Shown here: positions 56,723-64,000 of the stretch, piece by piece | How positions within the stretch are numbered: position 1 is the first letter of the stretch | Layout of the letters: every line of letters begins with the position of its first letter | Source: Magnetospirillum moscoviense | GTDB lineage: Bacteria > Pseudomonadota > Alphaproteobacteria > Rhodospirillales > Magnetospirillaceae | Reading direction: 5' to 3' | Assembly (NCBI RefSeq): GCF_001650635.1 | Contig: NZ_LWQU01000174.1 | Span: 29,288 to 93,287, forward strand | DNA: 64,000 nt | Notes under the pieces: generated by a model | Told to the model about the DNA's origin: nothing | The model's input: the letters and a program-made list of their open reading frames with translations, nothing else | The model's database searches: none | Made by a program: the position numbers and the translations under genes

Positions 56723-57316
56723 ATGGATGCTCACTCACTCTATCGCGTCCTGATGGGGGGCGAAGATCGTTCCAGCGACTTCGCCCGCCATCTTCTGGCT
56801 TGTCCGCTGGCCTTGGCGGCATCCGAGGGCGAAGACGGCCTCGATGCCCGCCTGGGCCTGTCGGCCAACGCCCTGACCAGCCTGATCCTGGCCCACTTCC
56901 CCCATGCGGCCGCCTATCTGGCGCAATTCTTCGCCCCCGACGGCGACGGCGACCAGCCGGCCAGCATCGAGGAGCCCGACCTGCGCCGCCTGCTGCTGGA
57001 CAATTCCAGCCTGACCGGCCCGGAAGGAATATGGCTGGCCCATATCGTCGCCCGCCGTTGCCTGCAATCCAACCATCTGTGGCAGGATCTGGGCCTGACC
57101 GACCGCTCTGACCTGTCGCGCCTGATGGCCATCGCCTTCGGCCCGCTGGCCCTGACCAACAGCCGCGACATGAAGTGGAAGAAGTTCTTCTATCGCGAAC
57201 TGTGCCAGCAGGAAGGCGTTCTGGTGTGCAAAAGCCCGGTCTGCGCCGCCTGCACCGACGTCGTCATCTGCTTCGGCGCCGAGGAAGGCCTAAGCCTGCT
57301 GGCCAAGTCGGCCTGA
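56723..57316 (+). CDS. nifQ: NifQ, molybdenum donor for FeMo-co
   Basis: The 197-residue protein has the conserved C-terminal half LAHIVARRCLQSNHLWQDLGL, NSRDMKWKKFFYRELC and the cluster motif C-X4-C-X2-C-X5-C (CKSPVCAACTDVVIC). NifQ carries a Mo-Fe-S cluster that delivers molybdenum to NifEN. AGGAGG precedes the ATG. It ends the nifE operon. Confidence 0.94.
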   Translation: MDAHSLYRVLMGGEDRSSDFARHLLACPLALAASEGEDGLDARLGLSANALTSLILAHFPHAAAYLAQFFAPDGDGDQPASIEEPDLRRLLLDNSSLTGPEGIWLAHIVARRCLQSNHLWQDLGLTDRSDLSRLMAIAFGPLALTNSRDMKWKKFFYRELCQQEGVLVCKSPVCAACTDVVICFGAEEGLSLLAKSA

Positions 57317-57324
57317 CAAAGCCC

Positions 57325-57340
57325 TGTCGGGTTCGCGACA
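57325..57340 (+). promoter_or_regulatory. NifA upstream activator site for iscA-nifV
   Basis: TGTCGGGTTCGCGACA is a TGT-N10-ACA site, 8 bp after the nifQ stop and 52 bp before the -24 GG. A terminator lies between it and the promoter. Confidence 0.85.
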
Positions 57341-57363
57341 TTGTCGCCCCTGCCCTTCGGACA

Positions 57364-57387
57364 AAGCGCGGATTTCCGCGCTTTTTT
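57364..57387 (+). terminator. Rho-independent terminator of the nifE operon
   Basis: AAGCGCGG, loop ATTT, CCGCGCTT, followed by four more T. It lies between the activator site and the -24 element of the next promoter. Confidence 0.88.
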
Positions 57388-57390
57388 CGT

Positions 57391-57408
57391 TTGGCACCGC
57401 CTTTGCTT
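57391..57408 (+). promoter_or_regulatory. Sigma-54 promoter of iscA-nifV
   Basis: TGGCACCGCCTTTGCT has GG at 57393-57394, ten bases, and GC at 57405-57406. It lies about 45 bp before the iscA ATG. Confidence 0.9.
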
Positions 57409-57451
57409 AGAAAACACCAGCCCCCCCCGTTTCCGTTCAAGGAGACCCGCC

Positions 57452-57763
57452 ATGCTGACCATCACCGACAAAGCCGTGTCCGTCCTGTCGTCGCTGTGCG
57501 CCGAGCAGGCCGCCTCGTTGCGCATTTCGGTCAATGCCGGATCGTGCTCGGGCATCCAGTACGACATGAGCCTTGAAGACGAACCGGCCGACAATGACGA
57601 AGTGCTGACCTTCGGCGCCTTGAAGGTGCTGGTCGATCCGCCGTCAACCATGTGGTTGACGGGCGTGAAGGTCGATTATGTCGATGAGGGCGAAGGCGCC
57701 GGCTTCAAGTTCGAGAACCCGGCCCAAGCCAAGAAGTGCGCCTGCACCGGCAAGTGCGGGTGA
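57452..57763 (+). CDS. Nif-associated IscA/HesB-type iron-sulfur protein
   Basis: The start at 57452 behind AAGGAGAC gives 103 residues. The A-type carrier fold has cysteines in [16 protein letters not shown] and the C-terminal [10 protein letters not shown]. The nif-linked members (NifIscA) carry Fe-S clusters to nitrogenase proteins. No nifU or nifS is in the window. The stop is 6 bp before nifV. Confidence 0.92.
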   Translation: MLTITDKAVSVLSSLCAEQAASLRISVNAGSCSGIQYDMSLEDEPADNDEVLTFGALKVLVDPPSTMWLTGVKVDYVDEGEGAGFKFENPAQAKKCACTGKCG

Positions 57764-57768
57764 CCGCC

Positions 57769-58929
57769 ATGACGACGCCGGTGGTTAAAACGGCGCCCGC
57801 GCCGGTCGTCAACGACACCACGCTGCGCGACGGCGAACAGACCGCCGGCGTCGCCTTCACCTTGGCCGAAAAGCTGGCGATCGCCCGCGCCCTCGACCGG
57901 GCCGGCGTGCCGGAGATGGAGATCGGCATCCCGGCCATGGGCGAGGACGAGATCGCCTCGATCCGCGCCCTGGCCGAGGCCGGTCTGTCGGCCCGGCTGA
58001 TCGCCTGGTGCCGCATGCACGATTCCGACCTGGCCGCCGCCAGCCGCACCGGGCTTTCCACCATCAATCTGTCGGTGCCGGTGTCCGACCTGCAACTGGC
58101 CGCCAAGCTGGGCCGCGACCGCGATTGGGCGCTGGCCCACATCGCCACCATGGTCGCCAAGGCCCGCGACCAGGGCTTTACCGTGCTGGTCGGCGGCGAG
58201 GACAGCTCGCGCGCCGACCGCGACTTCCTGCTTCGGGTGGTCGAGGCCTGCCAGCAGGCCGGCGCCCAGCGTTTCCGCTTCGCCGACACGCTGGGCATCA
58301 TGGACCCGTTCGACACCCGCGACATCTTCGTATCCTTGCGCTCGGCCTGTGACATCGAGCTGGAAATCCACGCCCACGACGATCTGGGCCTGGCCACCGC
58401 CAATTCGCTGGCCGCCGTCAAGGGCGGCGCCACCCATGTCAGCACCACCGTCAACGGCCTGGGCGAGCGCGCCGGCAATGCGCCGCTGGAAGAGGTGGTG
58501 GTGGCGGTCGAGCATCTGTACGGACTGGATACCGGCATCGCCAAGACCGACCTGGCGGCGATTTCCCGCCTGGTCGCCGATGCCTCGGGCCGGCCGGTGC
58601 CGGTCAACAAAAGCATCGTCGGCGACGCCATCTTCACCCACGAATCCGGCATCCATGTCAGCGGCCTGCTGCGCGACCGCCGCTCGTACGAAGCCATCGA
58701 CCCGCGCGACCTGGGCCGCGCCCACCGGGTGGTGCTGGGCAAGCATTCCGGCCTGACCTCGGTGCTGCACGCCGCCCGCGAGGCCGGGCTGGACCCCACC
58801 GGCGAGCAAGCCGCCCGCATGCTGGCCGCGGTGCGCCGCCATGCCGGCGAAACCAAGACGCCGCCCAGCCGCGACGACCTGCTGCGTTTCCACCGTCAGG
58901 CGATCGGGGCGGCCAGCCCGCTCAACTGA
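57769..58929 (+). CDS. nifV: Homocitrate synthase NifV
   Basis: The start at 57769 gives 386 residues of a DRE-TIM metallolyase: [56 protein letters not shown] and the regulatory-domain approach [19 protein letters not shown]. It condenses acetyl-CoA and 2-oxoglutarate to homocitrate, the organic part of FeMo-co. No leucine-feedback LeuA dimer domain follows, which separates it from isopropylmalate synthase. Confidence 0.95.
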   Translation: MTTPVVKTAPAPVVNDTTLRDGEQTAGVAFTLAEKLAIARALDRAGVPEMEIGIPAMGEDEIASIRALAEAGLSARLIAWCRMHDSDLAAASRTGLSTINLSVPVSDLQLAAKLGRDRDWALAHIATMVAKARDQGFTVLVGGEDSSRADRDFLLRVVEACQQAGAQRFRFADTLGIMDPFDTRDIFVSLRSACDIELEIHAHDDLGLATANSLAAVKGGATHVSTTVNGLGERAGNAPLEEVVVAVEHLYGLDTGIAKTDLAAISRLVADASGRPVPVNKSIVGDAIFTHESGIHVSGLLRDRRSYEAIDPRDLGRAHRVVLGKHSGLTSVLHAAREAGLDPTGEQAARMLAAVRRHAGETKTPPSRDDLLRFHRQAIGAASPLN

Positions 58930-58996
58930 ACCGCTTCTCGCCTGCCCCGGTTTGGCTTATGCTGAACCGGATAGTCGATAGGCGGAACGGGCGAAG

Positions 58997-59401
58997 ATGG
59001 ACGCGGCTTGGAAGAAGCAATACGAGACCGGCAATCCCCGCATCGATTTCGAGCACCGGGTGTTCCTTGATCTGGTCAGCCAATTCGGCGCCGAGGCCGA
59101 AAGCGACGCGTTGCCCGACCGGCTGCGCCGCACCGCCACCGAGATTTTCAAATACGCCGATTTTCATTTCTACAGCGAAGAGACGCTGATGCTGGATGTC
59201 GGCTATCCCGACTTCGACCACCATCACCAGATTCACATCAGCCTGTTGAACGAGCTGCGCCAATATATCGAATCGATCATCGTCGATTCGGCCCGAGCCA
59301 TCGACATGAGCCAGTTCCTGTTTCAGTGGTTCGTCGGCCACACGGTGGCGGAAGACACCAAGCTGGCCCGCTATGTGGCGGCCGCATCTTCCTCGACCTG
59401 A
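58997..59401 (+). CDS. Bacteriohemerythrin
   Basis: The 134-residue four-helix protein has the diiron ligand pattern: His in RIDFEHRVF, His/Glu in YADFHFYSEETLM, His cluster in DFDHHHQIHISLL, and His/Asp in FVGHTVAEDTKLARY. Such proteins bind O2 reversibly and can deliver or sequester it. Its place right after nifV suggests an oxygen-handling role near nitrogenase, but it has no sigma-54 promoter of its own; a 67-bp gap holds a CCGGTT / AACCGG inverted repeat (58947-58970). Confidence 0.92.
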   Translation: MDAAWKKQYETGNPRIDFEHRVFLDLVSQFGAEAESDALPDRLRRTATEIFKYADFHFYSEETLMLDVGYPDFDHHHQIHISLLNELRQYIESIIVDSARAIDMSQFLFQWFVGHTVAEDTKLARYVAAASSST

Positions 59402-59459
59402 CCTTAGCGACCCCTGTCTTGCCCTGGGCCGCCCGTGCCGCTACAAAGGAGCGCATCGC

Positions 59460-59549
59460 GGATGGGTGGCCGAGCGGTTTAAGGCACCGGTCTTGAAAAC
59501 CGGCGTAGGGGCGACCCTACCGTGGGTTCGAATCCCACCCCATCCGCCA
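59460..59549 (+). tRNA. tRNA-Ser (anticodon UGA)
   Basis: A complete class II tRNA: acceptor GGATGGG / CCCATCC, D-arm, anticodon loop CTTGAAA with TGA, a long variable arm (TAGGGGCGACCCTA), T-arm GTGGG-TTCGAAT-CCCAC, discriminator G and encoded CCA at 59547-59549. It reads UCN/UCA serine codons. Confidence 0.97.
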
Positions 59550-59587
59550 ATGTACGTCGTCCATTTCGCCAGCTGCCGGAGCTACTT

Positions 59588-61576
59588 TTGCGCCCATCGC
59601 CCCATGCCGCCTTCGCTGTGGCCGTCCAGCTCTTCTCGGCCGGGCGGTTGCAGGAATCCGATGCAGAGGCCCGTAAGGCGCTGGCGACGTCTCCCGGCGA
59701 TCAGCAGGTTTTGCGACTGTTGGCGGCGATCGCCTACCAGCGGGCTGATTTCGCCGGTTCGGCGCGAATTCTTCAGCAATTGGCCAAGCGCTCGCCAACC
59801 GACGCCATGTTGCAAAACGACCTGGGCGCGGCGCTCGAAAAGATCGGCAAGAATTCTTTGGCCGCCGCGGCTTATCAGGCCGCGGTCAGGCACGCCCCAG
59901 GCCTGGCTGTGGCTTGGCGTAACCTCGGCAATGTCCAAAGCGCTTTGGGCCGCTGGTCGGACGCCGTGGCGAGTTATCAGAATGCCCAGCATCATGGCTT
60001 GGCCGACCGGGCATTGTTCCACAACATGGCCTTGGCCCACGAAGCCTGCGGTCAGACCGACCGGGCAGAGCAGGCCTATCGGGCGGCACTGTCGCACGGT
60101 CCGGTCGGCCCAGCGACCGTATCGGCGTTCGCCACCTTTCTGATGGGGCGCGCCCTGGCCTTCGACCGCGCCGACACCGACAAACAGGCGGACAATGCCG
60201 AGGCCGCCCGACTGCTGACAGAACTGGCCAAGTTTGTCCCGACCGATGCGTCGGTGCAGGTGCGGCTTGGCGACCTGGCGCTGGGGCGCGGCGCCCCCCA
60301 CCAGGCGTTCAATCATTATCGGCAGGCCCTAGCCATCAATGCCGACGACATGACGTGTTGGAAGGCCATGCTATCCACGGCCCTCCATCTTAACCATTTG
60401 ACCCTTGCCGAGCTGGAAGCGCTGCACCGCCAATACGGTCAGCGGCTGCAGGATCTGGCCGGCCGAAACCCGCCGAAAGCCCGCCGGCCACGAAAGGCCG
60501 GCACCAAGCTGCGAATTGGTTATCTTTCGTCGGATTTCCGACAGCATTCGGTCGCGCGAAACATGTTGCCGATCATTTCCGCTCACGACCGAGACCGCTT
60601 CTCGATTCATTGCTACGCCGATATCGCCCGCCCCGATGAGATGACCCGCCGCTTCCGCGAACTGGCCGACGGTTGGCGGGACATCCATGGAAAGTCAGAT
60701 AAGGAAACGGCGGAAATCATCGCCAGTGACGGTCTCGACATTCTTGTCTGCCTTGCCGCCCATTTTGACGCAAACCGTCCGTCAGTCTTGGCGTGGAGGC
60801 CGGCACCGGTCCAGGTCAGTCTTCATGACGTCGCCACGACCGGCCTGTCGACGGTAGATTACCTTCTGGCCGATCCGGTACTGGCCCCGCGTCGCGGACC
60901 GGAATTCTTCGCCGAACGGGTGTTCCGGCTGCCAACCTTCTACCATGCGAATTTTCCCGCCGACGCCAGCGCACCAAACGAACGGCTTGGTCAAGCCCCG
61001 CCTGTCTTCGGCTTCTTTGGCAACCCCGCAAAAATATCGCCGGAATCCCTGATGGCCTGGGGCAGAATACTGGCGGCACTGCCGGACGCCCGCATGGTGT
61101 TCAAGTATTACGACCGCTTCGCTGACCAGGATCTGGGACGATCAATCCGTCAGGCCATCGAATCGGCCGGAGCTTCGGCAGAGCAAGTGATGCTGGTGAC
61201 CCAGTCACAGACCACCGCCGACCATCTTCAACACTATGACGGCATCGACATCGCCCTGGATTCGTTCCCGTTCTGCGGTTCGACGACCACTTTTGAAGCC
61301 TTGGTGATGGGCAAACCCATGGTAACACTGGCATCTGACCGGATGATCGGACGATGGAGCGCCTCGATGCTGAAGGCGTTGGGTCTGACAGATTTGGTCG
61401 CGGTTACCGTCGAGGACTATGTTCGCATCGCGGTCCAAGCAGGGCATTCTGTCGCCAACTGGCGAACCAGGGCTGGTGAAATACGCGAAACATTGCGGAC
61501 CTCCAGCCTGTGTAGACCGGACCTCCGGACTCGCCAGATCGAGCGGTTCTACCGTGCCGTAGCCAGTCGGCAATAG
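59588..61576 (+). CDS. TPR protein with O-GlcNAc transferase-like (SPINDLY/GT41) domain
   Basis: The open frame reaches back into the tRNA, so I choose TTG 59588 with GGAG 6 nt upstream (662 residues). TPR-type repeats fill about 10-250 (LQNDLGAALEKIGKNSLAAAAYQAAV, AWRNLGNVQSALGRWSDAVASYQ). The GT41 catalytic region follows from about 310: RIGYLSSDFRQHSVARNM, QVSLHDVATTGLSTVDYLLADP, FGFFGNPAKISPESL, ALDSFPFCGSTTTFEAL and GKPMVTL. Bacterial members glycosylate proteins such as flagellins or adhesins; the target here is unknown. Codon use is less GC-biased than its neighbours. Confidence 0.88.
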   Translation: MRPSPHAAFAVAVQLFSAGRLQESDAEARKALATSPGDQQVLRLLAAIAYQRADFAGSARILQQLAKRSPTDAMLQNDLGAALEKIGKNSLAAAAYQAAVRHAPGLAVAWRNLGNVQSALGRWSDAVASYQNAQHHGLADRALFHNMALAHEACGQTDRAEQAYRAALSHGPVGPATVSAFATFLMGRALAFDRADTDKQADNAEAARLLTELAKFVPTDASVQVRLGDLALGRGAPHQAFNHYRQALAINADDMTCWKAMLSTALHLNHLTLAELEALHRQYGQRLQDLAGRNPPKARRPRKAGTKLRIGYLSSDFRQHSVARNMLPIISAHDRDRFSIHCYADIARPDEMTRRFRELADGWRDIHGKSDKETAEIIASDGLDILVCLAAHFDANRPSVLAWRPAPVQVSLHDVATTGLSTVDYLLADPVLAPRRGPEFFAERVFRLPTFYHANFPADASAPNERLGQAPPVFGFFGNPAKISPESLMAWGRILAALPDARMVFKYYDRFADQDLGRSIRQAIESAGASAEQVMLVTQSQTTADHLQHYDGIDIALDSFPFCGSTTTFEALVMGKPMVTLASDRMIGRWSASMLKALGLTDLVAVTVEDYVRIAVQAGHSVANWRTRAGEIRETLRTSSLCRPDLRTRQIERFYRAVASRQ

Positions 61577-61588
61577 CCTGGCGGAGAA

Positions 61589-61623
61589 AATCTGATATTT
61601 GCGTCCGACGCAAAAGTCAGATT
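61589..61623 (+). terminator. Interrupted hairpin after the GT41 gene
   Basis: AATCTGA / TCAGATT (outer, 7 bp) and TTGCGT / ACGCAA (inner, 6 bp) with a small internal loop. There is no T-run, so it is a possible rather than certain terminator. Nothing else was found between it and the ModE-like gene. Confidence 0.45.
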
Positions 61624-61790
61624 CCTTCCACCCGGCCTACGGCGCCGTTCCGCCTGCTACATGTTCACGCCTTTAGCTGACGTCCAGACTCAACCACGGT
61701 GTCGTCATCCCGCGAAGAGCCGCCGATCACCCCATTCTCGCGAATCGGCGTTCATGCTACCGTCGCCCCGTCGTGATCCGGGGACCTCGC

Positions 61791-62189
61791 ATGGCCGAGC
61801 ATCGTCATCAGCGTTCGTTGAAACTGCGCATTCGCCTGTGCTCCTTCGCCGCCCTGGGGCCGGGCAAGGCCGATCTGTTGGCCGCCATCGACCGGTGCGG
61901 CTCGATCACCGCCGCCGCCAAGGATCAGGGCATGTCCTATCGCCGCGCCTGGCTGCTTATCGACGAGTTGAACCGCGCCCTGAAACAACCGGTCCTGGCC
62001 ACCTCGGTCGCAGGCGCCACCCTGACCGCCACCGGCCGGGAAGTCCTGGACCTTTACCGCGCCATCGAAATCAAGGCCCAGGCCGCCGTGGCCTGCGAAC
62101 TGGCCAGGATGGAGCAATTGCTGGCCGACGAACTGCCGCAAGCCCCCGAAGGATGTACCGGCAAGAAGTCCCCTGCCCCTTGCTCCTGA
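61791..62189 (+). CDS. ModE-type DNA-binding protein without molybdate-binding domain
   Basis: From ATG 61791 (132 residues; a GTG at 61773 is an alternative) the protein matches the N-terminal winged helix of ModE: KADLLAAIDRCGSITAAAKDQGMSYRRAWLLIDELNRAL and GREVLDLYRAIE. The C-terminal Mop/TOBE domains that bind molybdate in E. coli ModE are absent; the tail ends in CTGKKSPAPCS. Such short forms occur next to mod genes. It probably controls modA, 73 bp downstream. Confidence 0.87.
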   Translation: MAEHRHQRSLKLRIRLCSFAALGPGKADLLAAIDRCGSITAAAKDQGMSYRRAWLLIDELNRALKQPVLATSVAGATLTATGREVLDLYRAIEIKAQAAVACELARMEQLLADELPQAPEGCTGKKSPAPCS

Positions 62190-62212
62190 CCCGGAAGATT
62201 GCTGTATCCACA

Positions 62213-62238
62213 CGGATATGATATCGAGTTGAATATCG
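62213..62238. promoter_or_regulatory. Candidate ModE operator upstream of modA
   Basis: CGGATATGA (62213-62221) faces the inverted half CGATATTCAA (62229-62238 on the other strand). This resembles the CG-N-TATAT inverted arrangement of ModE boxes, but the match is loose. It lies 25-50 bp before the modA ATG. Confidence 0.35.
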
Positions 62239-62262
62239 CTCGATGACCAGGGGGTTGCACCG

Positions 62263-63027
62263 ATGAAGCGCCTTTTGCACGCCTTGACGCTGATCCTGAT
62301 GGGCTGCGCCGCCGCCGGCCCGGTCGCCGCGCAGGAGGTGACGGTGTTTGCCGCCGCCTCGCTGACCAACGCCCTGACCGAGGTGGGCGAGCGTTTCGCC
62401 GCCACCGGCCAGGGGCGGATCAAGCCGTCCTTCGCCGCTTCGTCGGGTCTGGCCAAGCAGATCGAGAACGGATCGCCGGCCCACCTGTTCGTCTCGGCCG
62501 ACCTGGAATGGATGGATTACCTGGCCTCACGCCGGCTGATCGACCCGGCCAGCCGCATGAACCTGTTCGGCAACGGCCTGGTCCTGATCGCGCCCAGCGA
62601 TTCGAAGCTTTCCGGGGTGGCCATTGATTCCGCCACCTCGCTGGCCAAGCTGGCCGGCGACGGCCGCATCGTCACCGGCGACCCCGATCACGTTCCGGTG
62701 GGGAAATATGCCCGCCAGGCCTTCCAGGCGCTGGGGCAATGGAACCAGATCGAGCCCAGGCTGGCCCGGGTCGATAGCGTCCGCGCCGCCTTGGCCCTGG
62801 TCGAACGCGGCGAGGTGCCGTTGGGCGTGGTCTATGCCACCGACGCGGCGATGTCGAAGAAGGTCAAGGTGCTGGCCACCTTCCCGGCCAACCTGCATGC
62901 CCCGGTGGTCTATCCGGCGGCCTTGGTGGCCGGCAACCCTTCCCCGGCCGCCAAGGCGTTCCTGGCCTTCCTGGCCGGACCCGAGGCGAAGGGCATCTTC
63001 GCCCGACACGGATTTAGGCTGAACTAA
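62263..63027 (+). CDS. modA: Molybdate ABC transporter periplasmic binding protein ModA
   Basis: The 254-residue protein has an N-terminal export signal (LLHALTLILMGCAAAGPVAAQ, cleavage probably after AQ; a lipobox-like LMGC is also present). Ligand-binding motifs are EVTVFAAASLTNAL, FAASSGLAKQIENGSPAHLFVSAD, GNGLVLIAPS, GDPDHVPVGKYA and GVVYATDA. It captures molybdate, needed for FeMo-co and molybdopterin. modB and modC do not follow in the window. Confidence 0.94.
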   Translation: MKRLLHALTLILMGCAAAGPVAAQEVTVFAAASLTNALTEVGERFAATGQGRIKPSFAASSGLAKQIENGSPAHLFVSADLEWMDYLASRRLIDPASRMNLFGNGLVLIAPSDSKLSGVAIDSATSLAKLAGDGRIVTGDPDHVPVGKYARQAFQALGQWNQIEPRLARVDSVRAALALVERGEVPLGVVYATDAAMSKKVKVLATFPANLHAPVVYPAALVAGNPSPAAKAFLAFLAGPEAKGIFARHGFRLN

Positions 63028-63143
63028 CAAGGCCAAGGGCGGATTTTTCCAGAACCCCTCTAGACTCTTTAGCGGAATCGGCTCCTAATGATCGCACGGC
63101 GCATTATTGCGTCTGATTGATGACTTTACGAAGGAGGACATGC

Positions 63144-63341
63144 ATGAAGGTTATTGCTGCTCTCGGGCTTACCCTTGCCCTGGCCGCCTGTGCCGGCCGT
63201 GGCGAACCGGCCGGTTCCTTCTTCGACCCGGTGTGCATGCCGGACGGATCGGTCGCGTGGCGCCAGCTGTCCGACGACAAGGGAGCGTTCACCGACCCGC
63301 GGGCCAAGAAGGAATATTGCGCCTGGAACAAGGCCAAGTAG
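63144..63341 (+). CDS. Small lipoprotein of unknown function
   Basis: The start at 63144 behind AAGGAGGAC gives 65 residues. The lipoprotein signal is MKVIAALGLTLALAAC and the mature peptide is about 50 residues with two cysteines (DPVCMPDGS; KEYCAWNKAK) that could form a disulfide. No family recognised. A strong terminator follows, so it is probably a one-gene unit. Confidence 0.75.
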   Translation: MKVIAALGLTLALAACAGRGEPAGSFFDPVCMPDGSVAWRQLSDDKGAFTDPRAKKEYCAWNKAK

Positions 63342-63365
63342 GCCGGTTCCGCGCTGTTTCGGGGA

Positions 63366-63390
63366 AAGGGGGCCAGCGGCCCCCTTTTTC
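63366..63390 (+). terminator. Rho-independent terminator after the small lipoprotein
   Basis: AAGGGGGCC, loop AGC, GGCCCCCTT, with three further T after the stem. Confidence 0.9.
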
Positions 63391-63463
63391 ATTGCTTGAC
63401 CGTCATCACGGCGCCGACCTTGGCGATGGCTCACCCTGACCGCCTTTGGCAGGGAGGGACCCG

Positions 63464-63643
63464 ATGAACGATTCACAGATCGCGGTGGCTTTCGGCATGG
63501 TGGCGATCCTGACCACCGCCGGATTGTTGTTTCGCCAGCAGGCGCTGGGATGGAAAGGGCTGGTCGCGGTCGTCTTGTTCACCGCCATCGTCGGCGGCTT
63601 TATCTTCGTCACCCTGACCGAGGTTTTACCGGCCAGCCTTTGA
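63464..63643 (+). CDS. Small membrane protein of unknown function
   Basis: ATG 63464 behind AGGGAGGGACC gives 59 residues with two hydrophobic segments (IAVAFGMVAILTTAGLLF and GLVAVVLFTAIVGGFIFVTL) separated by a short polar loop (RQQALGWK). It is predicted to be an inner-membrane hairpin. I do not recognise the family. Confidence 0.65.
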   Translation: MNDSQIAVAFGMVAILTTAGLLFRQQALGWKGLVAVVLFTAIVGGFIFVTLTEVLPASL

Positions 63644-63666
63644 TGTGACTCGTTGGCCGGTATTCT

Positions 63667-63719
63667 GCCGCCATTGCGGCGGCGGCCAAGCCCGCGGATG
63701 CGGGCGCTAAGGCAGAGGG
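63667..63719 (+). repeat. Two-hairpin repeat motif, copy 3
   Basis: Hairpin 1 is GCCGCC-ATTGC-GGCGGC, linker GGCCAAG, hairpin 2 GCCCGC-GGAT-GCGGGC. The tail diverges to GCTAAGGCAGAGGG. It lies 23 bp after the small membrane protein, with no clear gene downstream before the window end. Confidence 0.65.
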
Positions 63720-64000
63720 GCGATACAACCGGTCATGTGTGGACGGCCCCTGCGTTGCAAGGAGATTTTCACGCAATCACGCCCCGGTCGGGTGCAGTCA
63801 TGTGTCCGGCCTGTTTGTGCGGCACTCTGACCGCTGGCCATGATGTGATCCGCGAAACGGCTCCCGATCAATTCAACGACCTCGCGGGCCATGACTTGTT
63901 GTGGGTTTTGCCGTTCGTTGGATAGACCGGTCGCCATCACGCTTTCATCGCCCTCGCAACTGGTTCGCTGTCGTGTCGTTGTCAGGCGGTCTGTGCCACC
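63720..64000. other. 281-bp stretch without a convincing gene
   Basis: Only short open frames are present: 41 codons from 63799 on the plus strand, and 77 codons on the minus strand between 63707 and 63940. Neither has a good ribosome site or a recognisable motif. The stretch could be the leader of a gene beyond the window, or non-coding repeat DNA. Confidence 0.4.

Noticed and set aside
58947..58970. CCGGTT / AACCGG inverted repeat before the bacteriohemerythrin gene, considered as an operator or FNR box
   Set aside because: Arms are short, spacing (12 bp) does not fit FNR, and base composition makes it likely by chance; mentioned only with the gene.
63799..63924. 41-codon plus-strand open frame near the window end
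   Set aside because: No ribosome site, no recognisable motif, and composition is not clearly coding.
63707..63940. 77-codon minus-strand open frame, considered as an insertion-sequence remnant
   Set aside because: No transposase motif, no terminal inverted repeats and no target duplication could be identified.

Overview
The window is high-GC (roughly two-thirds G+C) DNA from an alphaproteobacterium. The gene set, including the dusB-ntrBC-ntrYX-trkA-hfq-hflX block, an alphaproteobacterial-type NifA, draTG beside nifHDK, and phosphoribulokinase, points to Rhodospirillales, most likely a Magnetospirillum-like diazotroph. The genus is an inference from gene order and protein style, not a database match.

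Layout. Positions 1-9.5 kb hold housekeeping and metabolic genes: the end of a lytic transglycosylase, dnaE, an Anbu proteasome-like peptidase, putA, and a small operon of an ACT protein, a Crp/Fnr regulator and a DUF2892 protein. Positions 9.6-22.7 kb hold a cytochrome c, then the nitrogen-control block dusB-ntrB-ntrC-ntrY-ntrX, then trkA, a D-amino acid transaminase, a HAD phosphatase, hfq, hflX and an inositol-phosphatase-family gene. Positions 22.7-38 kb hold mazG, a lipoprotein, an SDR, phosphoribulokinase, a large two-part DUF3142/TPR protein, and a long minus-strand run (mltB, rlpA, dac, tmk, holB, metG, tatD, phnP-like). A YdcF-like gene, a carbonic anhydrase and a diguanylate cyclase follow.

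Positions 39.8-59.4 kb are a near-complete nitrogen fixation region: nifW, nifA, nifB-fdxN-nifZ-nifT-SIR2, a FeSII (Shethna-type) ferredoxin, a nifO-like ArsC protein, draG and draT on the minus strand, nifHDK, nifENX-DUF269-fdxB-nifQ, iscA-nifV, and a bacteriohemerythrin. NtrBC would report nitrogen status, NifA with sigma-54 would drive the nif promoters, NifB/E/N/X/Q/V build FeMo-co, NifHDK is the enzyme, DraT/DraG switch NifH by ADP-ribosylation, and FeSII (perhaps also hemerythrin) would handle oxygen. I located six sigma-54 -24/-12 promoters with exact GG-N10-GC spacing (nifW, nifB, draT, nifH, nifE, iscA) and six NifA-type TGT-N10-ACA sites. Three of these sites are stacked in the shared draT/nifH control region.

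Positions 59.4-64 kb hold tRNA-Ser(UGA), a TPR/O-GlcNAc-transferase-like protein, a one-domain ModE, modA, and two tiny membrane-associated proteins. The most unexplained pattern is a 50-53 nt two-hairpin motif present three times (45288, 45888, 63667). Its stems covary while its linker is invariant. Two copies sit in the 5' leaders of nif-region genes.
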